NCBI RefSeq assembly: GCF_039680535.1
Contig: NZ_JBDKSS010000014.1
Coordinates: forward strand, 62,001-126,000
Source of the DNA: Parvibaculum sp039680535
GTDB taxonomy: Bacteria; Pseudomonadota; Alphaproteobacteria; Parvibaculales; Parvibaculaceae
Direction of reading: 5' to 3'
DNA length: 64,000 nucleotides
This document shows, one piece after another, positions 1 through 9,444 of the stretch; the stretch's first letter is position 1, and every line of letters starts with the position of its first letter. The notes under the pieces were generated by a model that was not told the DNA's origin, did no database searches, and saw nothing but the letters and a program-made list of their open reading frames with translations. The translations under genes and the position numbers were made by a program.

Positions 1-20
1 CGAGGATGCGGAGCATGGGC

Positions 21-494
21 TCACCAGTATTCGGGCTGCGTGACCATGAAATAGAGAATGGCGACGATGGCGATGAAGCCCGGCATGCCGCACCAGTACC
101 AGAGGCGCAGATACTGCCGATAGCGCGGCGGCAGCGGCGTTCCGGCGGCGAGCGCCGTGGCCGCCATTTCCCTCATCTGCAGACGCAGCCAGAAGCCCGG
201 AAGCCAGAGCAGGCCTATCAGCGCGTAGAGACCGAGACTGATGGCAAGCCAGCTCTGCCAGATGTGAAGATGCGCGATATGCGCGAGGCTCAGGCCGGTC
301 ACCGGCTGCAGCACAAAGGCCGTGGCCATCAACGCGATATCGGCCGCGACGACGATCCTCGCCGTTCCCGCGATCAGCGCCACATTCCCCGAGCGGTTCG
401 CCACCACCATGAAGAAGGCAATGCCGAGCCCGGTGCCGAAGAGGATCATGGCGCCGAGAATGTGCAGCAATTCGAGAAGCGTGAATGTCTCCAT
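21..494 (-). CDS. DUF2269-like integral membrane protein
   Basis: A 157-residue protein that is nearly all membrane-embedded. Hydrophobic stretches lie at about residues 7-30, 40-63, 80-105 and 132-152, so about four helices are expected. The N-terminal helix carries a His in LLHILGAM and the second half is rich in Trp and Tyr (RLWYWCGMPGF). This pattern fits the DUF2269/COG5528 family of small predicted membrane proteins, whose function is unknown. The start lies 44 bases beyond the ssb stop on the same strand, so it may be read through from ssb. The family call rests on overall pattern only. Confidence 0.7.
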   Translation of the reverse strand: METFTLLELLHILGAMILFGTGLGIAFFMVVANRSGNVALIAGTARIVVAADIALMATAFVLQPVTGLSLAHIAHLHIWQSWLAISLGLYALIGLLWLPGFWLRLQMREMAATALAAGTPLPPRYRQYLRLWYWCGMPGFIAIVAILYFMVTQPEYW

Positions 495-538
495 CGGCGA
501 GGCTCCGTTGGGAAGCCCTCAAGCGGGCCGCCCCCTGC

Positions 539-1021
539 CTAGAAGGGAATCTCGTCGTCGAGATCCTGGGCGAAGCTGCCCTTCGAGCCGCCCGAGCTGC
601 GGCCACCGCCGAAATCGTCGTCGCCATAGTCGCCGCCGCCGGCCGACGAGCCGCCCGTGCCGCCGCCGGACCGGCCGTCCAGCATGGTCAGCACCGAGTT
701 GAAGCCCTGAAGCACGATTTCGGTCGAATATTTTTCCTGGCCCGACTGGTCGGTCCATTTGCGCGTCTGAAGCGCGCCCTCGATGTAAACCTTCGAGCCC
801 TTCTTCAGGTACTGCTCGGCTACCTTGCAGAGGCCTTCATTGAAGATCACGACGCGGTGCCACTCGGTCTTTTCCTTGCGCTCGCCCGAGTTCTTGTCGC
901 GCCAGCTTTCCGAGGTCGCGATGCGTAGATTGGCAATCGGGCGTCCATCCTGAGTCCGGCGAATTTCGGGATCGGCACCCAGATTGCCGACCAGAATGAC
1001 CTTGTTGACGCTGCCTGCCAT
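539..1021 (-). CDS. ssb: Single-stranded DNA-binding protein
   Basis: SSB coats single-stranded DNA during replication, recombination and repair. The protein has 160 residues when started at the ATG of MAGSVNKV; an in-frame extension of eight residues upstream is not needed. The OB fold fills residues 1-110 (NKVILVGNLGADPEIR, then W and Y-rich strands). A Gly/Ser-rich linker follows, and the C-terminal tip DLDDEIPF is the acidic peptide that recruits partner proteins. It is divergent from uvrA with a LexA-type SOS box between them, an arrangement known in alphaproteobacteria and consistent with damage induction. Confidence 0.97.
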   Translation of the reverse strand: MAGSVNKVILVGNLGADPEIRRTQDGRPIANLRIATSESWRDKNSGERKEKTEWHRVVIFNEGLCKVAEQYLKKGSKVYIEGALQTRKWTDQSGQEKYSTEIVLQGFNSVLTMLDGRSGGGTGGSSAGGGDYGDDDFGGGRSSGGSKGSFAQDLDDEIPF

Positions 1022-1322
1022 GTCTCTCGCTCCGATGCGCCGCAAGGACGCGCGAAGCGCCCGAGCCAGTCACTTACAAATGAAATTCCCGCACACCATA
1101 CAAGCAACCAACGGGATTCGGTGGCCCCGCTATGCCGTGCCGGGGGATATCCACAGAAAAGCGCTGCGCTGATGTTCTTTTTTTGTTCTAGACAAACGCG
1201 TCGTGAAAGTCAAAATGAAATCAGGAATGAAGATTCGACCATGCGAGATCTCCTCGATTTGATCGGCAGCCCCGCGGCGCGGCGCTTGTTTGCGGCGCCC
1301 GATAACTTACATTGCAGAGCGA
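1022..1322. other. ssb-uvrA divergent intergenic region
   Basis: About 300 bases separate the two start codons. The region holds one clear operator (GTTC-N7-GTTC, listed separately) roughly midway. I found no convincing RNA gene or additional reading frame. Promoters for both genes must lie here, but I could not assign -35/-10 pairs with confidence. Confidence 0.6.
1174..1188. promoter_or_regulatory. LexA (SOS) box, GTTC-N7-GTTC
   Basis: The sequence GTTCTTTTTTTGTTC matches the direct-repeat LexA operator GTTC-N7-GTTC known from alphaproteobacteria, with both tetramers exact and a spacer of seven T. It lies between divergent ssb and uvrA, both classical SOS genes, so one LexA dimer could repress both. 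Confidence 0.85.
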
Positions 1323-4289
1323 ATGTCCTCCCCTCGCAAGTCAACGAGTAAACGCCCCATGGCTGACGCGGCGCGTCCGGCTTCCCCGGCCTCTTCGAAA
1401 GTGCTGGCCGTTCGCGGCGCACGCGAGCACAACCTCAAGAACATTTCGATCGAGCTGCCGCGAGACAAGCTGATCGTCTTCACCGGGCTTTCGGGCTCCG
1501 GCAAGTCGTCGCTGGCCTTCGATACGATCTATGCAGAGGGGCAGCGGCGCTATGTCGAAAGCCTTTCGGCCTATGCGCGGCAATTTCTGGAGATGATGCA
1601 GAAGCCGGATGTCGACCAGATCGACGGCCTCTCTCCCGCCATCTCCATCGAGCAGAAGACGACGTCCCGCAATCCGCGCTCGACAGTCGGCACCGTCACC
1701 GAAATCTACGACTACATGCGCCTCCTCTGGGCGCGCATCGGCGTGCCCTACTCGCCCGCGACGGGTCTTCCGATCGAAAGCCAGACGGTCAGCCAGATGG
1801 TCGACCGCGTCATGGCGCTTCCGGAAGGCACACGGCTCTATCTGCTCGCGCCCATCGTGCGCGGCCGCAAGGGCGAATACCGCAAGGAATTCGGCGAGCT
1901 CCAGCGCAAGGGCTTCCAGCGCGTGAAAGTCGACGGCACCTTCCATGAGATCGACAGCGTGCCGGCGCTCAACAAGAAGCTGAAGCACGATATCGACGTG
2001 GTCGTGGACCGCATCGTCGTGCGCGACGATCTCGGCAACCGGCTCGCGGACAGTTTCGAAATCGCGCTCGGCCTTGCGGACGGCATCGCGGTTGTCGAAT
2101 TCGCCGACGCAAAGAAGGGTGCCGAGCCGGAGCGCATCATCTTCTCGTCGCGCTTCGCTTGCCCCGTTTCCGGATTCACGATCGACGAGATCGAGCCGCG
2201 GCTTTTCTCTTTCAACAATCCTTACGGCGCCTGCCCAGCCTGCGACGGTCTGGGAACGCAGCATTACATGGACCCGGATCTCGTCGTGCCCGATCACGGC
2301 CTGTCGCTTCGCGATGGCGCCATCGCGCCCTGGTCGCGGTCAACATCGCCCTATTACACCCAGACGCTGGACAGTCTCGCCAAGGCCTACAAGTTCTCGG
2401 TCACCGTGCCGTGGTCGCAGCTTCCAAAAAAGGCCCAGCAGATCGTGCTCTATGGCACCGGCGAGGAGCCTGTGACCTTCGCCTATGATGACGGGCTGCG
2501 TTCCTACAAGACGACCAAACCTTTCGAAGGCGTCATTCCCAATCTCGAGCGGCGCTGGCGCGAGACCGACTCTTCGTGGTCGCGCGAGGAGATCGAGCGT
2601 TTTCAGGGCATCACGCGTTGCGACGATTGCGGCGGCTATCGCCTGAAGCCGGAGGCGCTCGCGGTCAAGATCAACAAGCTGCATATCGGTGAAGTGACCG
2701 ACATGTCGATCCGCGAGGCGGACCGCTGGTTCTCGGAACTCTCTCAGCATCTGACGGCCAAGCAGAACGAGATTGCGGGCCGTGTGCTGAAGGAAATCCG
2801 CGAGCGGCTGCACTTCCTCAACAATGTCGGCCTCGAATATCTGACGCTGGCGCGGAACTCCGGAACGCTGTCTGGCGGCGAGAGCCAGCGCATCCGCCTC
2901 GCCTCGCAGATCGGCTCGGGCCTGACCGGCGTTCTCTACGTGCTCGACGAGCCCTCAATCGGCCTTCATCAGCGCGACAACGACCGTCTGCTCGAAACGC
3001 TGAAGCGGCTGCGCGATCTCGGCAATACGGTGATCGTCGTCGAGCATGACGAAGACGCGATCAGGCTTGCCGATTACGTGGTCGATATCGGTCCCGGCGC
3101 GGGCATTCATGGCGGCGAGGTCGTCGCCGAGGGCACGCCCGAAGAGATCATGGCGAACCCGAACAGTCTGACGGGACAATACCTCACAGGCTTCCGCCAG
3201 ATCGACGTGCCAGCGACGCGGCGCAAGGGCAACGGCAAGTGGCTCAAGGTCACGGGCGCGAAGGAAAACAACCTGAAGAATGTGACGGCGGAAATTCCGC
3301 TCGGCACATTCACCTGCGTCACCGGCGTCTCCGGCGGCGGCAAGTCCACGCTTCTCATCGAGACGATCTACAAGGCCGTCGCGCGGCGGCTCACCGACAC
3401 GCGCGAACACCCTGGCGACTTCGACGAGATTTTCGGCCTCGAACATCTCGACAAGATCATCGACATCGACCAGTCGCCCATCGGCCGCACGCCGCGCTCG
3501 AACCCGGCGACCTATACGGGCGCCTTCACCTTCATCCGCGACTGGTTTGCGGAGCTGCCCGAGGCGCGGGCGCGCGGCTACAAGGCCGGGCGCTTCTCCT
3601 TCAACGTCAAGGGCGGGCGTTGCGAGGCATGCCAGGGCGACGGCGTCATCAAGATCGAGATGCATTTCCTGCCGGATGTCTATGTCGAATGCGATTCCTG
3701 CCACGGGCATCGCTACAATCGCGAGACGCTGGAAGTGAAATTCAAGGGCAAGTCGATCGCCGACATTCTTGAAATGACCGTCGATGAAGCGGCCGACTTC
3801 TTCAAGGCCGTCCCTGCCGTGCGTGAGAAGATGGAAGTGCTACAGCGCGTCGGCCTCGGCTACATCAAGGTCGGCCAGCAGGCGACGACGCTTTCCGGCG
3901 GCGAGGCGCAGCGCGTCAAGCTCTCCAAGGAGCTTTCGCGCCGCTCGACGGGTCGCACCATCTACATTCTCGACGAGCCGACCACCGGCCTCCACTTCCA
4001 CGATGTCGCGAAGCTTCTCGAAGTGCTTCACGAGCTTGTGGCGCAGGGCAATTCGGTCGTCGTGATCGAGCATAATCTCGAAGTCATCAAGACGGCCGAC
4101 TGGATCATCGATCTCGGGCCCGAGGGCGGCGATAAGGGTGGAGAAATCGTGGCGGCCGGCACGCCGGAAGATGTCGCGAAAGAGCCCCGCAGCTATACAG
4201 GTCACTATCTCGCCGAGCTCTTCAAGCGCCGTCCGGCGCGCGGTGGCGATGCTGCCACGAAGACGAAGAAGGCCGCGCGGGCAAAGTGA
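1323..4289 (+). CDS. uvrA: Excinuclease ABC subunit A
   Basis: UvrA is the damage-recognition ATPase of nucleotide excision repair and loads UvrB onto lesions. Two ABC ATPase modules are visible. The first has Walker A GLSGSGKSS near residue 55 and signature LSGGESQR near 515; the second has GVSGGGKST near 667 and LSGGEAQR near 856, followed by DEPTTGLH. The C-terminal zinc module (CEAC and CDSC, residues about 766-792) is complete. In the first module the second Cys of the leading CxxC is Ser (CPVS near residue 278), while CPAC near 303 is kept. I start at ATG 1323 (988 aa); a TTG 33 bases upstream and an ATG at 1359 are alternatives. Confidence 0.97.
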   Translation: MSSPRKSTSKRPMADAARPASPASSKVLAVRGAREHNLKNISIELPRDKLIVFTGLSGSGKSSLAFDTIYAEGQRRYVESLSAYARQFLEMMQKPDVDQIDGLSPAISIEQKTTSRNPRSTVGTVTEIYDYMRLLWARIGVPYSPATGLPIESQTVSQMVDRVMALPEGTRLYLLAPIVRGRKGEYRKEFGELQRKGFQRVKVDGTFHEIDSVPALNKKLKHDIDVVVDRIVVRDDLGNRLADSFEIALGLADGIAVVEFADAKKGAEPERIIFSSRFACPVSGFTIDEIEPRLFSFNNPYGACPACDGLGTQHYMDPDLVVPDHGLSLRDGAIAPWSRSTSPYYTQTLDSLAKAYKFSVTVPWSQLPKKAQQIVLYGTGEEPVTFAYDDGLRSYKTTKPFEGVIPNLERRWRETDSSWSREEIERFQGITRCDDCGGYRLKPEALAVKINKLHIGEVTDMSIREADRWFSELSQHLTAKQNEIAGRVLKEIRERLHFLNNVGLEYLTLARNSGTLSGGESQRIRLASQIGSGLTGVLYVLDEPSIGLHQRDNDRLLETLKRLRDLGNTVIVVEHDEDAIRLADYVVDIGPGAGIHGGEVVAEGTPEEIMANPNSLTGQYLTGFRQIDVPATRRKGNGKWLKVTGAKENNLKNVTAEIPLGTFTCVTGVSGGGKSTLLIETIYKAVARRLTDTREHPGDFDEIFGLEHLDKIIDIDQSPIGRTPRSNPATYTGAFTFIRDWFAELPEARARGYKAGRFSFNVKGGRCEACQGDGVIKIEMHFLPDVYVECDSCHGHRYNRETLEVKFKGKSIADILEMTVDEAADFFKAVPAVREKMEVLQRVGLGYIKVGQQATTLSGGEAQRVKLSKELSRRSTGRTIYILDEPTTGLHFHDVAKLLEVLHELVAQGNSVVVIEHNLEVIKTADWIIDLGPEGGDKGGEIVAAGTPEDVAKEPRSYTGHYLAELFKRRPARGGDAATKTKKAARAK

Positions 4290-4349
4290 CGCCCGGTTTC
4301 ACCTGCCGCATAAACCGCTTATAAAGGCGGCAGGCTGGGCTGTGGGGGC

Positions 4350-6455
4350 ATGATGACCGGACTCGACCGTCGAGAATTTCTGAGGCTTTTTACCGCGACA
4401 GCCGGTTGTTTCGCGGTGAGCGCCGCGCCCCTGCCCTTCGTCTCGGCGCTCAATCGCGCCGAAGCTGCCGGCCTCTATCATTTTCCGCAAGGGCTTGCCT
4501 CGGGCGATCCGCAGCCGCATGCCGTCATGCTGTGGACGCGCGTGGAGCGCGTCGACGGCGCCTCAAGCGGTTCGGTCGATCTCTATGTGCAGGTCGCTCA
4601 GGACGAGAGCTTTTCACAGCTTGTCGTGGAGCGGGCGGTGCGCGCGCTCCCTGAAGCGGATCATACCGTCCGTGTGCTGGTGAATGGGCTCAAGCCCGAT
4701 AGCTGGTACTATTACCGCTTCTTCGCCGGGAGCGATCAGGCCCCGTTTGCAGGGCGCACACGCACGGCGCCTTCGGCAGACGCGAAACGTCCGGTGCGTT
4801 TCGCGTTCGTCTCCTGCCAGAATTACGAGCAAGGCTATTACGGCGCCTATCGCCGTCTCGTGAACGACGACATTGCAGCCAGGCCCGAGGATCGGATCGA
4901 ATTCGTCCTGCATCTCGGCGATTTCATCTACGAGCATACGGGCGACGTACCGGAGGAAGAAAAGCCCGCGAGGTTGATCGGGCCTCTGCCCAATGGCTCT
5001 AAGCCCTGGGAGCCAGACGGCAAGCGCACCAACTGGCAGCGCGGCGGGCAGGCCGCGGAGACGCTTGCCGATTATCGTTTTCTCTACAAGGCCTATCTCG
5101 GCGATCCGGATCTTCAGGCCGCGCGCGCCCGTTTTCCCTTCATCCACACCTGGGACGACCACGAATTCACCAATGATTGCTGGCAGGCCCATGACACCTA
5201 TTTCGGCGATGGCCAACCGGCGCAAAGGCGAAAATTCGCCGCCAATCAGGCGTGGTTCGAATATGTGCCCGCGCTTCTCTCCGATGCGCCGGATTTTGGC
5301 GGCGTGAAATCGGCGGCGCATGACCTTGTGCCCGCGAAGGTTGCCGATGGCCCGATGGGCGAGCCGGATGCCGATTTTCTCTTTCAGGGAACGGACAATC
5401 TCCACGCGATCCGCAGTCTTGCCATACACCGCGCCTTTTCATGGGGCGCGATGCTCGACCTCATCATTACCGACCTTCGCAGCTATCGCAGCCCGCCGGT
5501 CGTGACCGACGAGATAAGGGCGTTGATCAAGGGCGCGCCCCTGCCGCCGGTGCGCATCGTGAAAACCCTCGACGCGGGACGAACGGCTGAAAGCGGCAAG
5601 CCGCCGGAGAAGATTTCCTACAAGGATCGCGAGATCGCCAATCCCCGCCGCAACGCGCCGCCGGGCACGCATATGGGCGGGCCGCAAAAGCTGTGGTTCA
5701 AGGCCGCAATGAAGGCCTCGAAGGCGCGCTGGCGCATCTGGGCGAACAGCGTTCCGGCGCTTTCCATGCGCATCGATTTTTCGAGCCTGCCTTTCGTGGG
5801 ACTCGAGGACGGCTATGTCGGCATCGATGCCTGGCAGGGATACCCGGGCGAACTCAAGGAGCTGATGACCTTTCTCCGCGAAGAGAAGATCGGGAACGTG
5901 ATTTCCTGTTCCGGCGACTATCACGCTCATATTGCGGGCCTTCTGCCGGTCGACCCCGACGCGGACGCGCTCACCTGCTCTGCCGTCGAATTCGTTACAG
6001 CGGGCATCAGCTCCGGCTCCATGTATGAGGGCGCCGAGCGCGGTGCGCGCAAGAGCGCCCTTTTCCATCGCGCAGTCGAGATCGACGACGGAAAGCGCAA
6101 GCTCGAGAATTTCAACAATACGCTGGTGAACGGATTGCGCGCCGGTGTTCTCACCAATTACACGAATTCGGTGAAGGTCGGTGCCATCTTCCGCAACGAG
6201 CGGGCGAGCCCTGGCCTTTCCTTTCTCGATTCAAACGCTCATGGCTTCGGCATTGCAACGTTGACGGAGCAAGGCGCAACCGTGGAACTCGTCAATGTGG
6301 GCGACGTGTCGAAGGATATGGGCCCCGAGGGGTCGCCGGTGCTGCGCCGCAGCCGTTTTGCGGTCAAGCCGTGGAACGGCGGCGAGGAGCCGCGTGTCGA
6401 CGGGCCGCACTTCGAAGGCGAACCGCCCTTCCCCTACTCGCATGTAGCCGTTTGA
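4350..6455 (+). CDS. phoD: PhoD-like alkaline phosphatase/phosphodiesterase, Tat-exported
   Basis: The 701-residue product is a PhoD-family metallophosphoesterase that releases phosphate from esters outside the cytoplasm. A twin-arginine signal (DRREFLRLF, residues 6-14) precedes a hydrophobic segment ending near AEA at about 37, so export should use the TatABC system encoded at 20-22 kb. A fibronectin-like N-terminal PhoD domain (QGLASGDPQPHAVMLWTRV) is followed by the metallophosphatase domain with LHLGDFIYEH, TWDDHEFTND and CSGDYHAHI, which hold the Asp/His metal ligands. It stands alone about 60 bases after uvrA. A pho box could not be identified. Confidence 0.88.
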   Translation: MMTGLDRREFLRLFTATAGCFAVSAAPLPFVSALNRAEAAGLYHFPQGLASGDPQPHAVMLWTRVERVDGASSGSVDLYVQVAQDESFSQLVVERAVRALPEADHTVRVLVNGLKPDSWYYYRFFAGSDQAPFAGRTRTAPSADAKRPVRFAFVSCQNYEQGYYGAYRRLVNDDIAARPEDRIEFVLHLGDFIYEHTGDVPEEEKPARLIGPLPNGSKPWEPDGKRTNWQRGGQAAETLADYRFLYKAYLGDPDLQAARARFPFIHTWDDHEFTNDCWQAHDTYFGDGQPAQRRKFAANQAWFEYVPALLSDAPDFGGVKSAAHDLVPAKVADGPMGEPDADFLFQGTDNLHAIRSLAIHRAFSWGAMLDLIITDLRSYRSPPVVTDEIRALIKGAPLPPVRIVKTLDAGRTAESGKPPEKISYKDREIANPRRNAPPGTHMGGPQKLWFKAAMKASKARWRIWANSVPALSMRIDFSSLPFVGLEDGYVGIDAWQGYPGELKELMTFLREEKIGNVISCSGDYHAHIAGLLPVDPDADALTCSAVEFVTAGISSGSMYEGAERGARKSALFHRAVEIDDGKRKLENFNNTLVNGLRAGVLTNYTNSVKVGAIFRNERASPGLSFLDSNAHGFGIATLTEQGATVELVNVGDVSKDMGPEGSPVLRRSRFAVKPWNGGEEPRVDGPHFEGEPPFPYSHVAV

Positions 6456-6473
6456 CGCTTCGGCCTTTGCGCC

Positions 6474-6496
6474 GGCGGATTCTCCGCCTAATCTTT
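6474..6496 (+). terminator. Weak hairpin terminator after phoD
   Basis: A six-base-pair stem, GGCGGA/TCCGCC with a three-base loop, is followed by TAATCTTT. It sits 18 bases past the phoD stop codon. The short stem and broken T run make it only a possible terminator. Confidence 0.35.
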
Positions 6497-6553
6497 CGCG
6501 ACGAAGGCGGGCCGCATGAGAGTCCGCCCGCATGACTTGCGGAGGTAGCACAG

Positions 6554-7981
6554 GTGGGGATTTCGGAATATGCGTCATATGACGCGCTCGGGCTCGCGGA
6601 GCTCGTAAAGACCGGACAGGTCTCTGCGGCGGAACTCGCCGAGGAAGCGATCAACCGGATCGAAAAGCACAATCCGGCGCTCAATGCCGTCGTCACCAAG
6701 ATGTACGATCAGGGCCGCGCCGCCGCAAAAGCGCCGGTCGACGGACCGTTCAAGGGCGTTCCCTTTCTGCTTAAGGACATTCTCGGCGACTATGCGGGCG
6801 TGCCCACCCAATCTGGCTCGCGGTTCATGAGCGGTATCCCCGCGACGCGGGATTCGACGCTCACGGCGCGTTTCAAGAAATCGGGCGTCGTCATTCTCGG
6901 CAAGACCAACGTGCCGGAATTCGGCCTGCTGCCGACGACGGAAAGCGCCTTTTACGGCCCCGCGCGCAATCCGTGGAACACGGCGCATTCGACGGGCGGT
7001 TCATCCGGCGGTTCGGCGGCGGCGGTTGCCTCCGGCATCGTTCCCATCGCGCATGCGAATGACGGCGGCGGCTCGATCCGCATTCCGGCCTCGTGCTGCG
7101 GTCTAGTCGGCCTGAAGCCGACGCGCGGGCGCAATCCGCTCGGTCCCGATCTCGGCGATATCATGGGCGGCCTCATCGCCGAACATATCGTCTCGCGCAG
7201 CGTGCGCGACACGGCGGCCATGCTCGATTGCACGCATGGGCCCGAAACAGGCGATCCCTATTACGCGCCGCCGGTCGCGCGGCCCTTCCTCGATGAAGTG
7301 AAGCAGAAGCCCGGCAAGCTCCGTGTCGCCTATAGTGTCACCGTGCTCGACGGCAAGAAGGTTCACCCGGAAGGCGTGAAGGGCGTCGAGGAGACGGCGA
7401 AGCTTCTCGCCGATCTCGGCCATGAGGTCGTGGAGGCGGCGCCCGAACTGCCGATGGAAATGCTCTCCGGCGCTTTCATGGCGCTCTGGGCCTCGGGCCT
7501 CGCCATGCAGATCGACGCGCATGCGATGATGACCGGGCGCACGCCGAGCGACAACGAAATCGAAGGCCTGACCTGGGGCCTTTATCAGGCCGGCAAGCAG
7601 GTCACCGCCGTGCAGTACCAGATGTCCGTCGCGCAGATTCAGATGATGTCGCGCATCATCGGGCGGTTCATGGAGTCGCATGACGTGTGGCTGACGCCGA
7701 CCCTCGGCAGCCCGCCGCTGAAGCTCGGCACCATCGACATCACGGAGCGCGATCCGGTGGCGGCCTTCGCGCCGGTGCTCGACTATGTTCCCTTTACCGC
7801 GCTGGAAAATGCGACCGGTCAGCCGGCGATCTCGCTGCCGCTTCACTGGTCCGCGGATGGGCTTCCGGTCGGGATCATGTTCGCCGGGCGCTTCGGCGAC
7901 GAGGCAACCCTGCTGCGTCTCGCCGCGCAGCTTGAGGAAGCCCGCCCCTGGAAGGACAAGCGGCCCCAGATCTGGGGCTGA
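6554..7981 (+). CDS. Amidase signature family enzyme
   Basis: A 475-residue amidohydrolase of the amidase signature family. The Ser-cisSer-Lys triad is complete: Lys74 (FLLKDILG), Ser150 in STGGSSGGSAA, and nucleophile Ser174 in DGGGSIRIPAS, the last two 24 residues apart as in known members. It starts at a GTG preceded by GGAGG eight bases upstream. The substrate cannot be told from sequence; family members cleave carboxamides, aryl acylamides and cyclic amides such as 6-aminohexanoate dimer. A second, different amidase lies at 55-56.6 kb. It is followed by trmFO in the same direction after 68 bases. Confidence 0.9.
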   Translation: MGISEYASYDALGLAELVKTGQVSAAELAEEAINRIEKHNPALNAVVTKMYDQGRAAAKAPVDGPFKGVPFLLKDILGDYAGVPTQSGSRFMSGIPATRDSTLTARFKKSGVVILGKTNVPEFGLLPTTESAFYGPARNPWNTAHSTGGSSGGSAAAVASGIVPIAHANDGGGSIRIPASCCGLVGLKPTRGRNPLGPDLGDIMGGLIAEHIVSRSVRDTAAMLDCTHGPETGDPYYAPPVARPFLDEVKQKPGKLRVAYSVTVLDGKKVHPEGVKGVEETAKLLADLGHEVVEAAPELPMEMLSGAFMALWASGLAMQIDAHAMMTGRTPSDNEIEGLTWGLYQAGKQVTAVQYQMSVAQIQMMSRIIGRFMESHDVWLTPTLGSPPLKLGTIDITERDPVAAFAPVLDYVPFTALENATGQPAISLPLHWSADGLPVGIMFAGRFGDEATLLRLAAQLEEARPWKDKRPQIWG

Positions 7982-8049
7982 GAGGCCACAACAGGCGGGG
8001 CGGGCTCCAAGGCTTCTCCGGGCCCGCCCACTATGCTATCCCCTCGCCC

Positions 8050-9444
8050 ATGACCCAGAATATCAAACCCGTACACGTGATCGGCGCAGGCATGGCCGGT
8101 TCCGAAGCCGCTTGGCAGCTCGCCCAGGCAGGCGTTCCCGTCGTGCTGCATGAAATGCGGCCGGTGGTGAAGACGGACGCCCATGAGACCGATGGTTTCG
8201 CGGAACTCGTCTGCTCCAATTCCTTCCGCTCCGACGATTACGAGCAGAACGCCGTTGGCCTTCTCCACGAGGAAATGCGCCGCTTGGGTTCGCTTGTGAT
8301 GGAGGCCGCGAATGTCGCGAAGGTTCCCGCGGGTGGCGCGCTTGCGGTCGACCGCCAAGCCTTCTCCGCCTATGTGACCGAAAAGCTCAACGCCCATCCC
8401 CTCGTCACCGTCGAGCGCGGCGAGGTTGCCGGGCTTCCGCCCGCAGACTGGGACAATGTGATCGTCGCCACGGGCCCCCTCACATCCGCCGCTCTGGGCG
8501 AAGCGATCGCCGGGCTGACCGGCGCCGAGGAACTCGCCTTCTTCGACGCGATTGCGCCCATCATCTATCGCGAGACGATCGACATGTCGGTCTGCTGGTA
8601 TCAGTCGCGCTACGACAAGGTCGGGCCCGGCGGCACCGGCAAGGACTACATCAACTGCCCGATGACCCGCGAAGAATATGACGCCTTCGTTCAGGCGCTA
8701 CTCAGCGGTGAAAAGACCGACTTCAAGGAATGGGAAAAGAACACGCCCTATTTCGAGGGCTGCCTGCCCATCGAAGTCATGGCGGAGCGCGGGCTTGAAA
8801 CGCTGCGTTGGGGCCCGATGAAACCGGTCGGCCTCACCAATCCGCATAACCCCGATGTGAAGCCCTATGCCGTGGTGCAGCTCCGTCAGGACAATGCGCT
8901 CGGCACGCTCTACAACATGGTCGGCTTCCAGACGAAGCTGAAGCATGGCGAGCAAACGCGGGTCTTCCGAACCATTCCGGGTCTCGCCAATGCGGAGTTC
9001 GCGCGTCTCGGCGGCCTCCACCGCAATACGTTCCTCAACAGCCCGAAGCTTCTCGATGGCGTGATGCGCCTGAAGAACGAGCCGCGCCTGCGTTTCGCCG
9101 GTCAGGTCACGGGCGTCGAAGGCTATGTCGAGAGCGCGGCGATGGGTCTCCTCGCCGGGCGCTTCGCCGCCGCCGAGCGGCAGGATCGCGCGCCCTCCGC
9201 GCCGCCGCGCACGACGGCGCTTGGCGCGCTTCTCGCCCATATCACGGGCGAGGCGAATGCCGAGACGTTCCAGCCCATGAACGTCAATTTCGGCCTCTTC
9301 CCGCCCGTTGAACTCGGACTCGACGAGAACGGCAAGCGCCCGCGCGGCAAGGCCAAGGGCCCGGCGCGCAAGCGCGCTCATACGAGCCGCGCGCTCGCCG
9401 ATCTCGCCGGCTGGATCGAGCAGAAGTCCGAAGCGGCGGAGTAA
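8050..9444 (+). CDS. trmFO: Methylenetetrahydrofolate-tRNA-(uracil-5-)-methyltransferase TrmFO
   Basis: TrmFO makes 5-methyluridine at position 54 of tRNA using methylenetetrahydrofolate and FADH2. The N-terminal dinucleotide motif VIGAGMAGSEAAW (residues 10-22) binds FAD. The family block AELVCSNSFRSDD contains a conserved Cys at 55, and the middle carries CPMTREEYDAF and the TLYNMVGFQTKL block. The 464-residue length is normal. It meets the next gene tail to tail: its TAA ends at 9444 and the opposing stop begins at 9445. Confidence 0.96.
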   Translation: MTQNIKPVHVIGAGMAGSEAAWQLAQAGVPVVLHEMRPVVKTDAHETDGFAELVCSNSFRSDDYEQNAVGLLHEEMRRLGSLVMEAANVAKVPAGGALAVDRQAFSAYVTEKLNAHPLVTVERGEVAGLPPADWDNVIVATGPLTSAALGEAIAGLTGAEELAFFDAIAPIIYRETIDMSVCWYQSRYDKVGPGGTGKDYINCPMTREEYDAFVQALLSGEKTDFKEWEKNTPYFEGCLPIEVMAERGLETLRWGPMKPVGLTNPHNPDVKPYAVVQLRQDNALGTLYNMVGFQTKLKHGEQTRVFRTIPGLANAEFARLGGLHRNTFLNSPKLLDGVMRLKNEPRLRFAGQVTGVEGYVESAAMGLLAGRFAAAERQDRAPSAPPRTTALGALLAHITGEANAETFQPMNVNFGLFPPVELGLDENGKRPRGKAKGPARKRAHTSRALADLAGWIEQKSEAAE

